Below, piece after piece: positions 1 to 8,720 of a stretch of 64,000 nucleotides of DNA. Both the position numbers and the translations under genes were made by a program. Origin of the DNA: Terriglobia bacterium (lineage in GTDB: Bacteria > Acidobacteriota > Terriglobia > JAIQFV01); the NCBI GenBank assembly GCA_020073085.1, contig JAIQFV010000010.1:124001-188000 (forward strand). The letters are read 5' to 3'. Within the stretch, counting starts at the first letter, position 1, and every line of letters starts with the position of its first letter. The notes under the pieces are model-generated. The model was not told where the DNA came from. It worked only from the letters and a program-made list of their open reading frames with translations, and did no database searches.

Positions 1-1229
1 AAACTCTCGTCCGAAAAATCATCGGGCACGCGGCGGACGAGAATATCCAACCCATCTTCTTCCTGGATGATCTGCCACCCATTGATGGGCAGCGTATCCA
101 TGATCTGATGAAAGACGCTGGGTTGCAGGGTCACTTGCCCGCAGTCCGCGGAGGGAAGGTACAGAATTTCCCGTGTGCGACCTTGAATTCCCTCGGCGAG
201 AACGAACGGGCGCCCGCAGCCGCAGGGTTTCGTTGCGGTCCGGACAAGGTCACCCAAGTCATAACGAATGATGGGCTGCGTGTATTTTGAGAGGGCCGTA
301 ATCAGAATCCGGCCGCCCGGTTGGCCAGCGGGAGCGGGCTGGTCATGTTCATCCACGATCTCCACGATCTGCAAATCCTCATAGAAGTGCAACCCGCAAT
401 GACGGTCGCACTCGGAGGCAATCATCCCCGCCTCGACACACGCATATCGATCAAAGAGTCGCCCCTTCCACGCCGACTCAATGCATTCCCGCCACGCTTT
501 GGACATGGTCTCCGAGCCCGTCGCAATGACGCGGGGAGAAATTGCCAATCGACCCGCCAACTGTTCCTCGGCCAACAAGGAGGCAATGCCGGCGTATGCC
601 TGCAGGATTTCCGGTTGCCATCCATTGAGGCGTTCGACGAGGCTGCTCAGCGGATCCGCGGCCGACATTCGAAGGGTCGGAAACCACCAGAAGTGGACCG
701 TCCTGGTCAATCGAGCCGTCATGTTCATGGGGACACTTGAGACAATGGCGGCGGCACGGATGCGATGAAAGGGGCGAACTCTTACTCCCCCCCAATCATA
801 GGAACGTGTCCCGGAAGCCAGGACTGCTGCCCATTCGTTGTTGTTGAACATGCTGATCGCGGGAATGCCCGTCGAGGCCGATGTGGGGGCGACCCAATAG
901 CGGCCCTGGTATCGCTCTTCCTGGAGAACCCGCTTCAGATGTGCGCGAATCTCGTCGAGATGAATTCTCCGGTCCGTCACCAGTTCATCAAAATGCTCCA
1001 TCATCAGAGACTTGGTCAAGATGGGGAGATCACGCAGTGGCGCCCGGTACAGACCCTGGTGAAATTTCTGATAGAACGGAGATCGGGCATAGACGAACTC
1101 ACGCAGCCGGTTCAGCGCCTGAGCCTGGTAGGATTCCAATTGTTCGCGATTCCAGCGTTCATGCCGTTTCAAACTCCGACGCCAATTCAACAGGGATAGA
1201 ACCAAGCCTGTCTTGATCATCGAGTCCAT
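1..1229 (-). CDS. PaaK/CapK-type AMP-forming ligase (C-terminus beyond window edge)
   Basis: The minus strand is open from an ATG at 1229 to the left edge, giving about 409 residues of a protein whose C-terminus lies outside. The adenylate-forming fold of the phenylacetate-CoA ligase / CapK family is shown by the nucleotide-binding loop APTSASTGIP (residues about 114-123), a second ATP motif RYDLGDLVR (about 322-330) and the CGCGRPF segment just after it. The N-terminal part (NREQLESYQAQALNRLREF) is typical of the CapK-like branch linked to polysaccharide or cell-surface modification rather than phenylacetate breakdown. Such enzymes activate a carboxylic acid as acyl-AMP in the cytoplasm; the substrate cannot be told here. 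An in-frame ATG three codons later (1220) is an alternative start. A GGAGGGGG stretch lies 12 nt before the first ATG. Confidence 0.85.
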   Translation of the reverse strand, partial: MDSMIKTGLVLSLLNWRRSLKRHERWNREQLESYQAQALNRLREFVYARSPFYQKFHQGLYRAPLRDLPILTKSLMMEHFDELVTDRRIHLDEIRAHLKRVLQEERYQGRYWVAPTSASTGIPAISMFNNNEWAAVLASGTRSYDWGGVRVRPFHRIRAAAIVSSVPMNMTARLTRTVHFWWFPTLRMSAADPLSSLVERLNGWQPEILQAYAGIASLLAEEQLAGRLAISPRVIATGSETMSKAWRECIESAWKGRLFDRYACVEAGMIASECDRHCGLHFYEDLQIVEIVDEHDQPAPAGQPGGRILITALSKYTQPIIRYDLGDLVRTATKPCGCGRPFVLAEGIQGRTREILYLPSADCGQVTLQPSVFHQIMDTLPINGWQIIQEEDGLDILVRRVPDDFSDES

Positions 1230-1350
1230 TCGACGCTCAGTCCCCCTCCGTCTTATGCCAGGGATAATCCATCACCTCAAACAGCCCGCCAGGACGACTC
1301 AAGGAGTATAGCCGACAACCACGAGGTCGCCGCTCAACGGATTGTTCTTG

Positions 1351-1378
1351 AAAGAAAAGGCCGGGGATGACCCCGGCC
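1351..1378 (-). terminator. Rho-independent terminator after the prolyl oligopeptidase gene
   Basis: On the minus strand a perfect 8-bp stem GGCCGGGG/CCCCGGCC with loop TCAT is followed directly by TTTTCTTT. It lies about 80 nt beyond the stop codon of the minus-strand peptidase gene. Confidence 0.85.
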
Positions 1379-1456
1379 ACGAAAATGCAAATCCAATCAA
1401 AAGGACCTCCTCTTCCTTGTCTACCGGACGGGTAAAGTCAGGTCCATGGTTTAACC

Positions 1457-3601
1457 TCAATACTTTGGAGTAATCCCGAGGTTATAAAAAATAAAGGAAT
1501 CGATATCGGCAGTCTGCTCGATTGCCTTGGTTGTATTACTGGCGCCATGCCCCGATTTGGTCTCGATCCGGATCAGGATCGGCTCGTCGCCTGCATTCTT
1601 TTCCTGGAGGGTAGCGGCATATTTGAACGAGTGCGCCGGAACCACCCGGTCGTCGTGGTCGGCGGTGGTGATGAGGGTGGCCGGGTACTTGCCCCCTTCC
1701 CGGATATTGTGCAGCGGCGAGTAGCGATAGAGGGCCTTGAATTGATCTTCATTGTCACTCGACCCGTAATCTGAAATCCAGTTCCAGCCGATCGTGAACT
1801 TATGGAAGCGAAGCATGTCCATGACGCCGACCTCTGGAATGGCCACCTTGAACAAATCCGGCCGCTGATTCATCACTGCGCCGACCAGCAGCCCGCCGTT
1901 GGATCCTCCCAGAATCGCCAGGTGATCCGGGGAGGTGATCTTGTCCTGAATCAAGAATTCAGCGGCTGCGATGAAGTCATCAAAAACGTTTTGTTTCTTG
2001 AGCTTGGTCCCCGCCTCATGCCATTTCTCTCCGTACTCTCCACCCCCGCGCATGTTGGCCGAGGCGTAAACCACGCCCTGTTCGAGCAGGGCCAGCCGGA
2101 GGGAGCTGAAGCCGGGCGAGGTGGTGATATTGAATCCGCCATAACCATATAGCAGGGTGGGGTTGCTGCCATCCAGCTTGATGCCCTTCTTGTGAACAAG
2201 AAACATTGGAACCCGCGTGCCATCCTTGCTTTTATAGAAGACTTCCTTGGTTTCGTAGTCGGTGGGCTGGAAATCAGGGATCTCGGGCGAGCGGAACAGC
2301 GTGCTCTTCTGGGTCGCGATGTCGTAGCGGTAAATCGTCGGGGGAAAGTTGAAGGAGCTGAAGGTGTAGAAAACAAATTTATCGTCCTTCAGCCCGCGAA
2401 ATCCACCCGCTGTCCCCAAGCCGGGAAGCTTGACTTCGCTTTCCACCTTCCCTTCCAGGCTGTAAACATAGGCCCGCGTGGTGACATCTTTCATGTAAGT
2501 GGCAAAAAGCTTCCCCCCGGCCGTATTGGCGCCCTCCAGGGGCTCCGCTTTCTCAGGGAGAACGTCTTTCCAGTTCTTCTCATCGGGGTTTTTGGGGTCG
2601 AACAGGATGACCCGGCCATTCGGGGCCTTGTGGTTGGTTTCGATCAGAAGCTTGTCGCCCATGTTGCCTACGACGCCATAGCTGTCGTCCCCGATGTCGG
2701 CGACAATTGGAGTGAAGGTCTTTTCGCCTTTCGACGCATCGCGGTAGAAGAGAGCATTCCCTTTCTTGCCTTTGCCACGTTCGGAGATATTCAAGACCGC
2801 AAAGCGCTCATCCTCGGTGGTTGAGACGAGATGGAACCGCTGGGGTTCCTTCGGGTTTTCGTAGATCAATTCGTCTTCCGACTGCGGGGTGCCGATCTTG
2901 TGATAATAGACCTTGTGGTTCTCATTCTTGGAAGAGAGCTCCTGGCCCTTCGCGGGGGCAGGATACCGGCTGTAATAAAACCCGTTCCCCTGCCAGGAAA
3001 TGCCGGAAACTTTGATCCAATTCAGCACGTCGGTCAGCGGCTTTCGGGTCGCCACTTCCATGACGAAATAATCCTGCCAGTCGGATCCGCTCTTCGAGAT
3101 ACCATAGGCCGCATACCCGGCATCCTTCGACACTGAGAACGCACCCAACCTCGCTGTCCCGTCCTCCGAGAACTTGTTGGGGTCCAGGAACACTTCCGGC
3201 TTCCCCTCGAGCCCTTTTTGCACGTAAAGAACATTCTGGTTCTGCAGGCCGTCGTTCTTGAAGTAAAAGAAGTATTCACCCCTCCGGAAAGGAGCCGTGT
3301 ACTTAGGATAATTGTAAAGTTTCTCGAGGCGCTCCTTAACTCTCATTCGAAATGGAATTGTCGCCAGGTAACCGAAGGTGATCTTGTTCTCCTCCTGAAC
3401 CCATTTCGCCGTCTCAGGGGAATTGTCGTCTTCGAGCCAGCGATACGGATCAGCGACCTTGACGCCGAAATAGGTGTCGACTTGGTCAACCTTCCTCGTG
3501 GCCGGGTAATTGAATTTTTCCGCAATTGCCGGCAAGCCTAGTAAGGCGAGAACGAGAGCGCTTGTTGCGAGCAACTTCAGTAGAGTTGCTGTTCTTTTCA
3601 T
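1457..3601 (-). CDS. Secreted prolyl oligopeptidase (S9A)
   Basis: 714 residues, the usual size for a bacterial prolyl oligopeptidase plus leader. It would cleave short proline-containing peptides after proline, here outside the cytoplasm. The start at 3601 is chosen because GGGAGG lies 8-9 nt upstream and the protein then begins with a classic signal peptide (MKRTATLLKLLATSALVLALL..., cut near AIA-E); 41 further in-frame codons upstream look non-coding. A seven-bladed propeller (about 70-430) starts after the S9A signature DPYRWLEDD. The alpha/beta-hydrolase part holds Ser567 in GGSNGGLL, Asp651 in HDDRV and His685 in SGHGA, plus GGFN and RGGGEYGEKWH typical of the family. It appears to be a single-gene unit ending at the terminator at 1351-1378. 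Confidence 0.95.
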   Translation of the reverse strand: MKRTATLLKLLATSALVLALLGLPAIAEKFNYPATRKVDQVDTYFGVKVADPYRWLEDDNSPETAKWVQEENKITFGYLATIPFRMRVKERLEKLYNYPKYTAPFRRGEYFFYFKNDGLQNQNVLYVQKGLEGKPEVFLDPNKFSEDGTARLGAFSVSKDAGYAAYGISKSGSDWQDYFVMEVATRKPLTDVLNWIKVSGISWQGNGFYYSRYPAPAKGQELSSKNENHKVYYHKIGTPQSEDELIYENPKEPQRFHLVSTTEDERFAVLNISERGKGKKGNALFYRDASKGEKTFTPIVADIGDDSYGVVGNMGDKLLIETNHKAPNGRVILFDPKNPDEKNWKDVLPEKAEPLEGANTAGGKLFATYMKDVTTRAYVYSLEGKVESEVKLPGLGTAGGFRGLKDDKFVFYTFSSFNFPPTIYRYDIATQKSTLFRSPEIPDFQPTDYETKEVFYKSKDGTRVPMFLVHKKGIKLDGSNPTLLYGYGGFNITTSPGFSSLRLALLEQGVVYASANMRGGGEYGEKWHEAGTKLKKQNVFDDFIAAAEFLIQDKITSPDHLAILGGSNGGLLVGAVMNQRPDLFKVAIPEVGVMDMLRFHKFTIGWNWISDYGSSDNEDQFKALYRYSPLHNIREGGKYPATLITTADHDDRVVPAHSFKYAATLQEKNAGDEPILIRIETKSGHGASNTTKAIEQTADIDSFIFYNLGITPKY

Positions 3602-3830
3602 TCGGATTTTCCTCCCACTGATTATGATTTTCAGGTGCAACGGAAGCATGAGTGTACGCGCATGACGAGTCTCAAAGGAGAGCGGATCGGCCGGAGTATA
3701 GGACAGTCTGGCAACAACAGGCAAATGGGAAAATGGGGGTCAGGTGCCGGGGGCCAGGGGCCATGCTTGATCCGAGCTGTGACGCACCCTCCAGAAGCTG
3801 CCTGCTTCGAAGCGGGGCTCCTCATCTCTC

Positions 3831-4301
3831 TCAAGCCGGCCCCTTGGATAGCAATTCATAAAGCGTCTCCAGGAAACCGCTCTGACCCCTCAGGATTTTC
3901 GTTCTGGCCGCTTCGAGATTAAACCACCCGGCACGATCGACTTCCGGAAACTCTTGCTGGCGCCCGGAGTGAGGGGGCCACTCCAGCGAGAAGGTGTTGC
4001 TGTGGAGGGCTGCCAGATCGCAATCGCCTTCGAAGGCCCAGGCGTAAATGATCTTGCCGCCGGGCTGCTTGATGGGCGACAGTGCGATGAAATCTCCCGA
4101 CGGACGCAACCCGGTTTCCTCTTCAAACTCCCGCTTCGCCGCCGCGAGTGGATCTTCACTAGCCCCCAGTTCGCCCTTCGGAATGGACCAGGCCCCGTCC
4201 TCTTTCCTGGCCCAGAACGGTCCGCCCGGATGCACCAGGAAAAACTCCAGGACGCCGCGGTGGCGGCGGTACATCAACAGACCTGCACTGTGCTTGAGCA
4301 T
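3831..4301 (-). CDS. Nudix hydrolase (Ap4A-hydrolase/MutT-like)
   Basis: 156 residues from the ATG at 4301. A complete Nudix box GX5EX7REUXEEXGU is present: GELGASEDPLAAAK followed by REFEEETGL. The N-terminus (SAGLLMYRRH, then FFLVHPGGPFWARKEDGAWSIPKGE) matches the subgroup of small 'NTP pyrophosphohydrolase' Nudix proteins with an extended PGGP..... segment. It probably hydrolyses a nucleoside diphosphate-X compound; the substrate is not evident. The frame stays open to a TTG at 4388 that overlaps the stop of the upstream PAP2 gene, but those 29 extra residues look non-conserved, so 4301 is preferred. It lies downstream of and is probably co-transcribed with the PAP2 phosphatase. Confidence 0.88.
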   Translation of the reverse strand: MLKHSAGLLMYRRHRGVLEFFLVHPGGPFWARKEDGAWSIPKGELGASEDPLAAAKREFEEETGLRPSGDFIALSPIKQPGGKIIYAWAFEGDCDLAALHSNTFSLEWPPHSGRQQEFPEVDRAGWFNLEAARTKILRGQSGFLETLYELLSKGPA

Positions 4302-4384
4302 GCCAAGTTTCCATTCAATCGCACTCCGAGCCCTCGCGATGCAAAGCGCAGATGAAGAAACCCTGCTCTGATGGGGCTGCGGCT

Positions 4385-5029
4385 TCAACGCCCTCTGGCA
4401 TCAGAGGCGGAAAAGAGTGACAAACCCGTTCGAGTATAAAAGTCGACCAGCAGTCCGAGATAGGCGCCGGCAATCACATCACTTAGGAAATGGCTGTTTG
4501 TCGCGATCAAAGCGACAGCGAGTGCCAGCCAGAGAGCGAGGAAGATGTTCCGGTACCCAGGATAAAATCTCCACAAGGCGATGATTAAAGGCGTAAGCAC
4601 GGACATATGTCCGGAGGGAAAAGCATTCCAGTATCCCGGTCCGGCGAACCAGTGGAAACCCCATTCGCCGGGGTACTGCAGCCACAATCTCGGGCTGGGA
4701 GCGCCGAAGACATCCTGCAAAAAGGATTTCAACAAATAGGCCACCGGGAGTGCAACACTGATTGATTGGAAGAATCGTCGGTGACTATTGTCAATCCCGG
4801 AGTACCTCAGGTACAGGTAGACCGCCCAGCCGGCAATAGCAATCGCGCAGACCATTAGAAACAGGTACTGGGCGATGTGTATCAGGCGCCTCATCGGAAC
4901 GAGCAGTTGCGCTCGGACCTCGAGCTGGGTGTTGAGGAACCTGGCGATCCGGGCATCAAGATAAAAATGGCTGAGGACTACCAAGAGACAAACCAGGAGA
5001 AGCAGCCCGATAAAAGTTTTTAAGCTCAT
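4385..5029 (-). CDS. Membrane PAP2-family phosphatase
   Basis: 214 residues with about five membrane helices. The type 2 phosphatidic-acid phosphatase motifs are present: KSFLQDVFGAPSPRLW as a loose motif 1, FPSGHMS as motif 2 and TNSHFLSDVIAGAYLG as motif 3 (His nucleophile, Asp support). Enzymes of this family dephosphorylate lipid phosphates such as undecaprenyl pyrophosphate or phosphatidate on the outer face of the membrane. Motifs 1 and 3 deviate from the textbook KX6RP and SRX5HX3D, so the substrate is uncertain. The start is unclear: ATG at 5029 puts the first helix at the N-terminus, while a GTG at 5074 would add 15 residues; neither has a strong ribosome site. The Nudix gene follows on the same strand. 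Confidence 0.85.
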   Translation of the reverse strand: MSLKTFIGLLLLVCLLVVLSHFYLDARIARFLNTQLEVRAQLLVPMRRLIHIAQYLFLMVCAIAIAGWAVYLYLRYSGIDNSHRRFFQSISVALPVAYLLKSFLQDVFGAPSPRLWLQYPGEWGFHWFAGPGYWNAFPSGHMSVLTPLIIALWRFYPGYRNIFLALWLALAVALIATNSHFLSDVIAGAYLGLLVDFYTRTGLSLFSASDARGR

Positions 5030-5320
5030 CCGAATGGAAACCCATCTCGCGCCATTAGCAGGGCACCTTTGCACTCGATTCTCCGCGGGTCCAAGCTGAA
5101 TGATCGCAATGGGGGACGTCTCCGTCTTCCAATTCGTTCACCTTGACGAATGGATAGCTGATCCACAGGAGCGGGTCTGACCAGGGCAAAATATCCTCCA
5201 CAAAGGAGGCCCGGGATGCGGCAAGCAGGATACCGTCGATCTGAAAAAAGGTGAATTATCCCTCCACGGCGGGCATCCTGTCGAGTTTTTGTCTTCCTGG
5301 CTTCGTTCCATGCGGCCAAG

Positions 5321-5956
5321 TCATTCTGGAGAAGCGCCCTGGGCCGCGCTGCGCCTTATCCGGTACCGGATGATCGTGTAGTATTTTTCGGGGTTCCCCT
5401 TGAAGAACATGCCCGGCCCTTTAAGATATTCCTCTTCATGCTCTCCAATGACTTCAAATCCACTTTCCACGATGAACTTTTTGAGCCTCGAAATGGTGGG
5501 GGCTTCCGCCGTGTACGGCCCCACATGAAGGATTTCAGCCACCGGACCATACTCCCAGGTGACTAGCTCCGGCGTGAGACCTTCCCCGGACTTGACGGGA
5601 GGAAGGGTGGTGACTTCATTCGGAACCGGTATTCCGTAGCGACCAACCCACTGCGATTTTGGTGAATCCAGGGCTTTGGACCATCGGGCGCGGGGAGCGG
5701 GTTGGTGGGACCCTTTAGGGCCTCCCCGAATGCTGAAGTAGGTCTTGAAAAGCAGGCCCAGGGCCTTTCCTGCCACCACATTGGGATCTCCGGAGGATTC
5801 CACTTCAATCATTTTTTGTGAAGGCATCTCGGTGAACCGGGGCTCGATGAGATTCCTATATTGGGACAAGTCAGGCCCCCTCATCAAGGCGATAAAAATT
5901 GCGACCAAGAGGATCAGTGCAACGGCTGCACTCAGCGCAATCACCTTCAGCTTCAT
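5321..5956 (-). CDS. Membrane-anchored GyrI-like (effector-binding) protein
   Basis: 211 residues. An N-terminal helix (KVIALSAAVALILLVAIFIALM) anchors or exports the protein; the rest resembles the GyrI-like small-molecule-binding domain also found in AraC/MerR regulators (EYGPVAEILHVGPYTAEAPTISRLKKFI is the typical core, with FEVIGEHEEEYLKGPG after it). There is no DNA-binding domain, so it is a stand-alone ligand-binding protein of unknown role. ATG 5956 is preferred over a GTG at 5965 because GAAGG lies 9-10 nt before it. It is divergent from the CHAD gene across a 355-nt gap. Confidence 0.8.
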   Translation of the reverse strand: MKLKVIALSAAVALILLVAIFIALMRGPDLSQYRNLIEPRFTEMPSQKMIEVESSGDPNVVAGKALGLLFKTYFSIRGGPKGSHQPAPRARWSKALDSPKSQWVGRYGIPVPNEVTTLPPVKSGEGLTPELVTWEYGPVAEILHVGPYTAEAPTISRLKKFIVESGFEVIGEHEEEYLKGPGMFFKGNPEKYYTIIRYRIRRSAAQGASPE

Positions 5957-6311
5957 CGTGTCCACCCTTCGCAGAGACTAAATCTGCCGTGTTGGACGAT
6001 CGGATCTTCAGGCCTCCCAGTGGAGCTGATCCAAACACCCGCCGGCAATTCACAGAGACTCGCCTGGGGGGGTGCTTTCACCCATCCCAAGATCCCGCCT
6101 GCCCGGTCCACCGCGGCTGAATCGTCCCCTTCTCAAGTCCCGATCATCAAAGTACCGAACCCGGAGCCATCAAGGTATTATAGACGAAATGAGTCGGCGG
6201 ATCAGACCTCAATCACTGCCCGGACCCTGCGTATTGGTGGCAGGATTGCGAGAGGCTCCAGTCAGGGCTATGATGGAGCACTTCAAAACATAAGGATGTA
6301 CCCAAAGGTCT
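5957..6311. other. Gene-free divergent spacer, 355 nt
   Basis: The spacer separates the GyrI-like gene (leftward) from the CHAD gene (rightward), so it should hold promoters for both. The only AT-rich promoter-like piece is TATTATAGA at 6176-6184, with no convincing -35 partner. Short open frames here have no recognisable features. Confidence 0.5.
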
Positions 6312-7370
6312 ATGAGCCAAGAGCATTCCGAAGCCACCCAGGACTATCCGATCGTGGTCCCATCGTCCGCCCGGCACCGAATGGGTCAGAGCCTCCTCGC
6401 GATGGCCGAAAAGGCCCTTCGGTCCCGCCTCAGTGAACTGCTCAAGAACGAGAAGCGTACCCGCGCGGAGAACGACATCGAGGCCTTGCATGACATGCGT
6501 GTGGCTTCGCGCCGATTGCGGGAAGCGCTGCGCATCTATGCAGATTTGTACTCGCAGAAGAAATTGAAGCAGGGGAAGAAGGATGTCCGCCGTGTGACAC
6601 GAATCCTGGGCCTGGTCCGCGAAGTGGACGTCAACGTCGAGCAACTCAAGAAATGGCAGGGCCGACTGGGAGAGGGTTATGCCATTCCAGTCGAGTACTG
6701 CCTCGCCATGGAACAGTCGCGCCAGCGACGGCTGAGGAAGAAGATGTTCGCAAAACTGGATGAGGTGGACCCGGACACGCTCCGGGCCGACCTGTCCAAG
6801 TTACTTCAACATCCCCATCGGCTGAGCCGCCCGAGAGAGGTTGAACCCGGGAGCGAGCTTGCGCTCTCGTATGTTCTGTTTGCCCGGCATTTTATCGAAG
6901 CAGGCTTGGGAGCGATTCGTTCGGATGTCGAAGCGGTGTCTTCAAAACCGACTCTGCACAATTACCACCGGTTGAGAATCCAGGTTAAGAAATTTCGATA
7001 CTCCCTGGAACTTCTCTCGAGGGCGTTCGATTCCCATCGAGCGGTCCGCATCCTGAAACAACTGAAGTCGCTCCAGGATGAACTGGGGGCGTTGCATGAC
7101 TGCAGCGTACTCCATTCCACGGTGAGGGCCTATCGGGCCCAACTTCGCAGAAGTGAACTCTCTCATTTGGAGCGGCAGCTGCTTCGTCTGATGCGTGTTC
7201 TCGCTCGTGCATGGAGTAGTCAGAAGAAAACAATTGATTCCCATCTCAGGAGACTTGCTTTACTTCGGTTTTTCGAAAGGATTCCTACAGCGCTCAAGGA
7301 AGAAAAATCCTCTCCCGCGATCCAATCGACGCCCGAGGTTCCCCCCGTCAGGATCAAGGCCAGGCACTGA
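6312..7370 (+). CDS. CHAD-domain protein
   Basis: 352 residues. CHAD domains are all-helical and rich in conserved His, Arg and Lys that bind polyphosphate. Both halves of the duplicated domain are visible: HDMRVASRRLREALR starting at His60 and HRLRIQVKKFRYSLELL near residue 220, followed by LQDELGALHDCSVL. There is no CYTH domain and no signal peptide, so it should act in the cytoplasm, probably on polyphosphate granules. The neighbourhood (two thymidylate-kinase-like proteins, Ppx/GppA, SixA-like) supports a link to polyphosphate metabolism. AAAGG lies just before the ATG. It converges with the kinase-like gene across 380 nt. Confidence 0.9.
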   Translation: MSQEHSEATQDYPIVVPSSARHRMGQSLLAMAEKALRSRLSELLKNEKRTRAENDIEALHDMRVASRRLREALRIYADLYSQKKLKQGKKDVRRVTRILGLVREVDVNVEQLKKWQGRLGEGYAIPVEYCLAMEQSRQRRLRKKMFAKLDEVDPDTLRADLSKLLQHPHRLSRPREVEPGSELALSYVLFARHFIEAGLGAIRSDVEAVSSKPTLHNYHRLRIQVKKFRYSLELLSRAFDSHRAVRILKQLKSLQDELGALHDCSVLHSTVRAYRAQLRRSELSHLERQLLRLMRVLARAWSSQKKTIDSHLRRLALLRFFERIPTALKEEKSSPAIQSTPEVPPVRIKARH

Positions 7371-7750
7371 AGTCGAGGGCTCGTCTGATACACGGACCTA
7401 AGATCGGCGCCCTGGACATCTCCGATGGCGCCCGATCGGGCGAAGGCAACAGGACGGGTCCTCATTTTTTCCTGGATATGCAAACCCCAGCTGGAGTTCA
7501 GGGCCTTGGCACCAACGTAAGGGGCACCCTCCCCAGAGGGACTCTTGATCCCCGTTTCTAAACAAGTCCCCGATCTCAAATTTGAAATTTCGGATGATGC
7601 AGGCAAGAGGGAGACATCGATCGCCTCCGCGATGACCCTTTTCTGCTTTCCGCCACCCCGCTGGATCCCGGACCGAGTATCACTGCGATCCGCGGATATG
7701 CGGGTATTGACCCTGTGTTCCAAACGATCCCGGCTCCAGCCTCAGTGATC
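7371..7750. other. Gene-free convergent spacer, 380 nt
   Basis: The spacer separates the ends of the CHAD gene and the kinase-like gene. It contains one imperfect hairpin, GATCGGCGCC (7402-7411) with GGCGCCCGATC (7427-7437), without a T-run. The open frames here have no recognisable domains. Confidence 0.5.
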
Positions 7751-8527
7751 TCAAGCGAGGATCCGGGTAGGGGCCGTTTTTGAGACCCGGCTCTTTCGGC
7801 GGCCGGCAGCAGCCTTGGGCTTCTCAAACAGATATTCCGTGATCGCCTGCTGGAGGGCGCGTTGAGTTCGCTGCACCGAGTGCCGGGCATTCAGGACATG
7901 AAACTGATACTCCAGGGCAAGCTGATCGTACACCCGGAGCAGTTGCGACTGATATTTCCTGAAACTGTCGTACATATCGGAGTGAGGATTCTGGTCCTGG
8001 CCTGACTCCCAATAATCCATCCCTCCCGATTCGAGCACGCGCTGAATCAAAGTCTTTACATCGATCTTCAGATAAAAGACGATGTCCGGCACCAGGGCAA
8101 ACCCGAACAAATCACGCACCCAGCGCGGATCCACCCCGCGCGCATGGGCGCGGGCAAAGGCGGTGTAAATATAACGGTCCGCCAGGACGATATAGCCTGC
8201 CCGCAGGGCCGGGATGATCTGATTCTCGAGGCGGTCCGCAAAATCGGTGGCGTAGAGCAGATTAAATGTCCATTTATTCAGGCTGTGACCCTCCTTGGCC
8301 TCGGTAATCGTCTGGCCGATCAACTCGGATCGTGTCCAACCTGTCTCCATGGTGGCAAAACCCTGCACCTCGAGCCAATCCCGCAGCATCGCGATCTGCG
8401 TGGATCGGCCGACCCCATCGGTCCCCTCAATCACGATGATCTTCCCCTTCAGTTCCCGCAGGTCGATGTAGGGCAACCCCAGGCCAAAAAACCTCTTTGG
8501 AACTTCAGCGAGTTTCATTGAATTCAT
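7751..8527 (-). CDS. Thymidylate-kinase-like P-loop protein A (variant Walker A)
   Basis: 258 residues with the thymidylate kinase fold: IIVIEGTDGVGRST (P-loop), ATDFADRLENQIIPAL, and LADRYIYTAFARAHARGVD in place of the usual DRY..S..AYQG. The P-loop has Arg where the invariant Lys should be (GVGRST rather than GxGKST), so normal kinase activity is doubtful. It has a C-terminal basic tail (KPKAAAGRRKSRVSK). The start at 8527 has AGGA 8 nt upstream. It lies downstream of a paralogue on the same strand (8721-9383), separated by 193 nt that hold an inverted repeat. Family membership is clear; the real substrate is unknown and need not be dTMP. Confidence 0.8.
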   Translation of the reverse strand: MNSMKLAEVPKRFFGLGLPYIDLRELKGKIIVIEGTDGVGRSTQIAMLRDWLEVQGFATMETGWTRSELIGQTITEAKEGHSLNKWTFNLLYATDFADRLENQIIPALRAGYIVLADRYIYTAFARAHARGVDPRWVRDLFGFALVPDIVFYLKIDVKTLIQRVLESGGMDYWESGQDQNPHSDMYDSFRKYQSQLLRVYDQLALEYQFHVLNARHSVQRTQRALQQAITEYLFEKPKAAAGRRKSRVSKTAPTRILA

Positions 8528-8551
8528 GATCGAATCCTATGGGCAGTTGTC

Positions 8552-8717
8552 AGTTCTCAGTTGTCAGTTCTCAGTTATCGGCTCTCAGCTTGCGGCCAAG
8601 AGTTCTATTAAGACCATGGCGTGTTTGTTAACTTTGCATCCTCTTGAGGCCCATTTCTGAAACATCCTTGCCTTCTGAACCGACGCACTGACAACTGAGA
8701 ACTGGCAACTGAGAACT
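8552..8717. repeat. Inverted pair of degenerate repeat tracts between the two kinase-like genes
   Basis: A 25-nt arm at 8552-8576 (repeats of CAGTTCTCAGTTGT) is matched at 24 of 25 positions by its reverse complement at 8693-8717. They flank about 115 nt of non-coding DNA. Further copies of the same phrase spill out to 8543 and 8688. Confidence 0.8.
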
Positions 8718-8720
8718 CCT

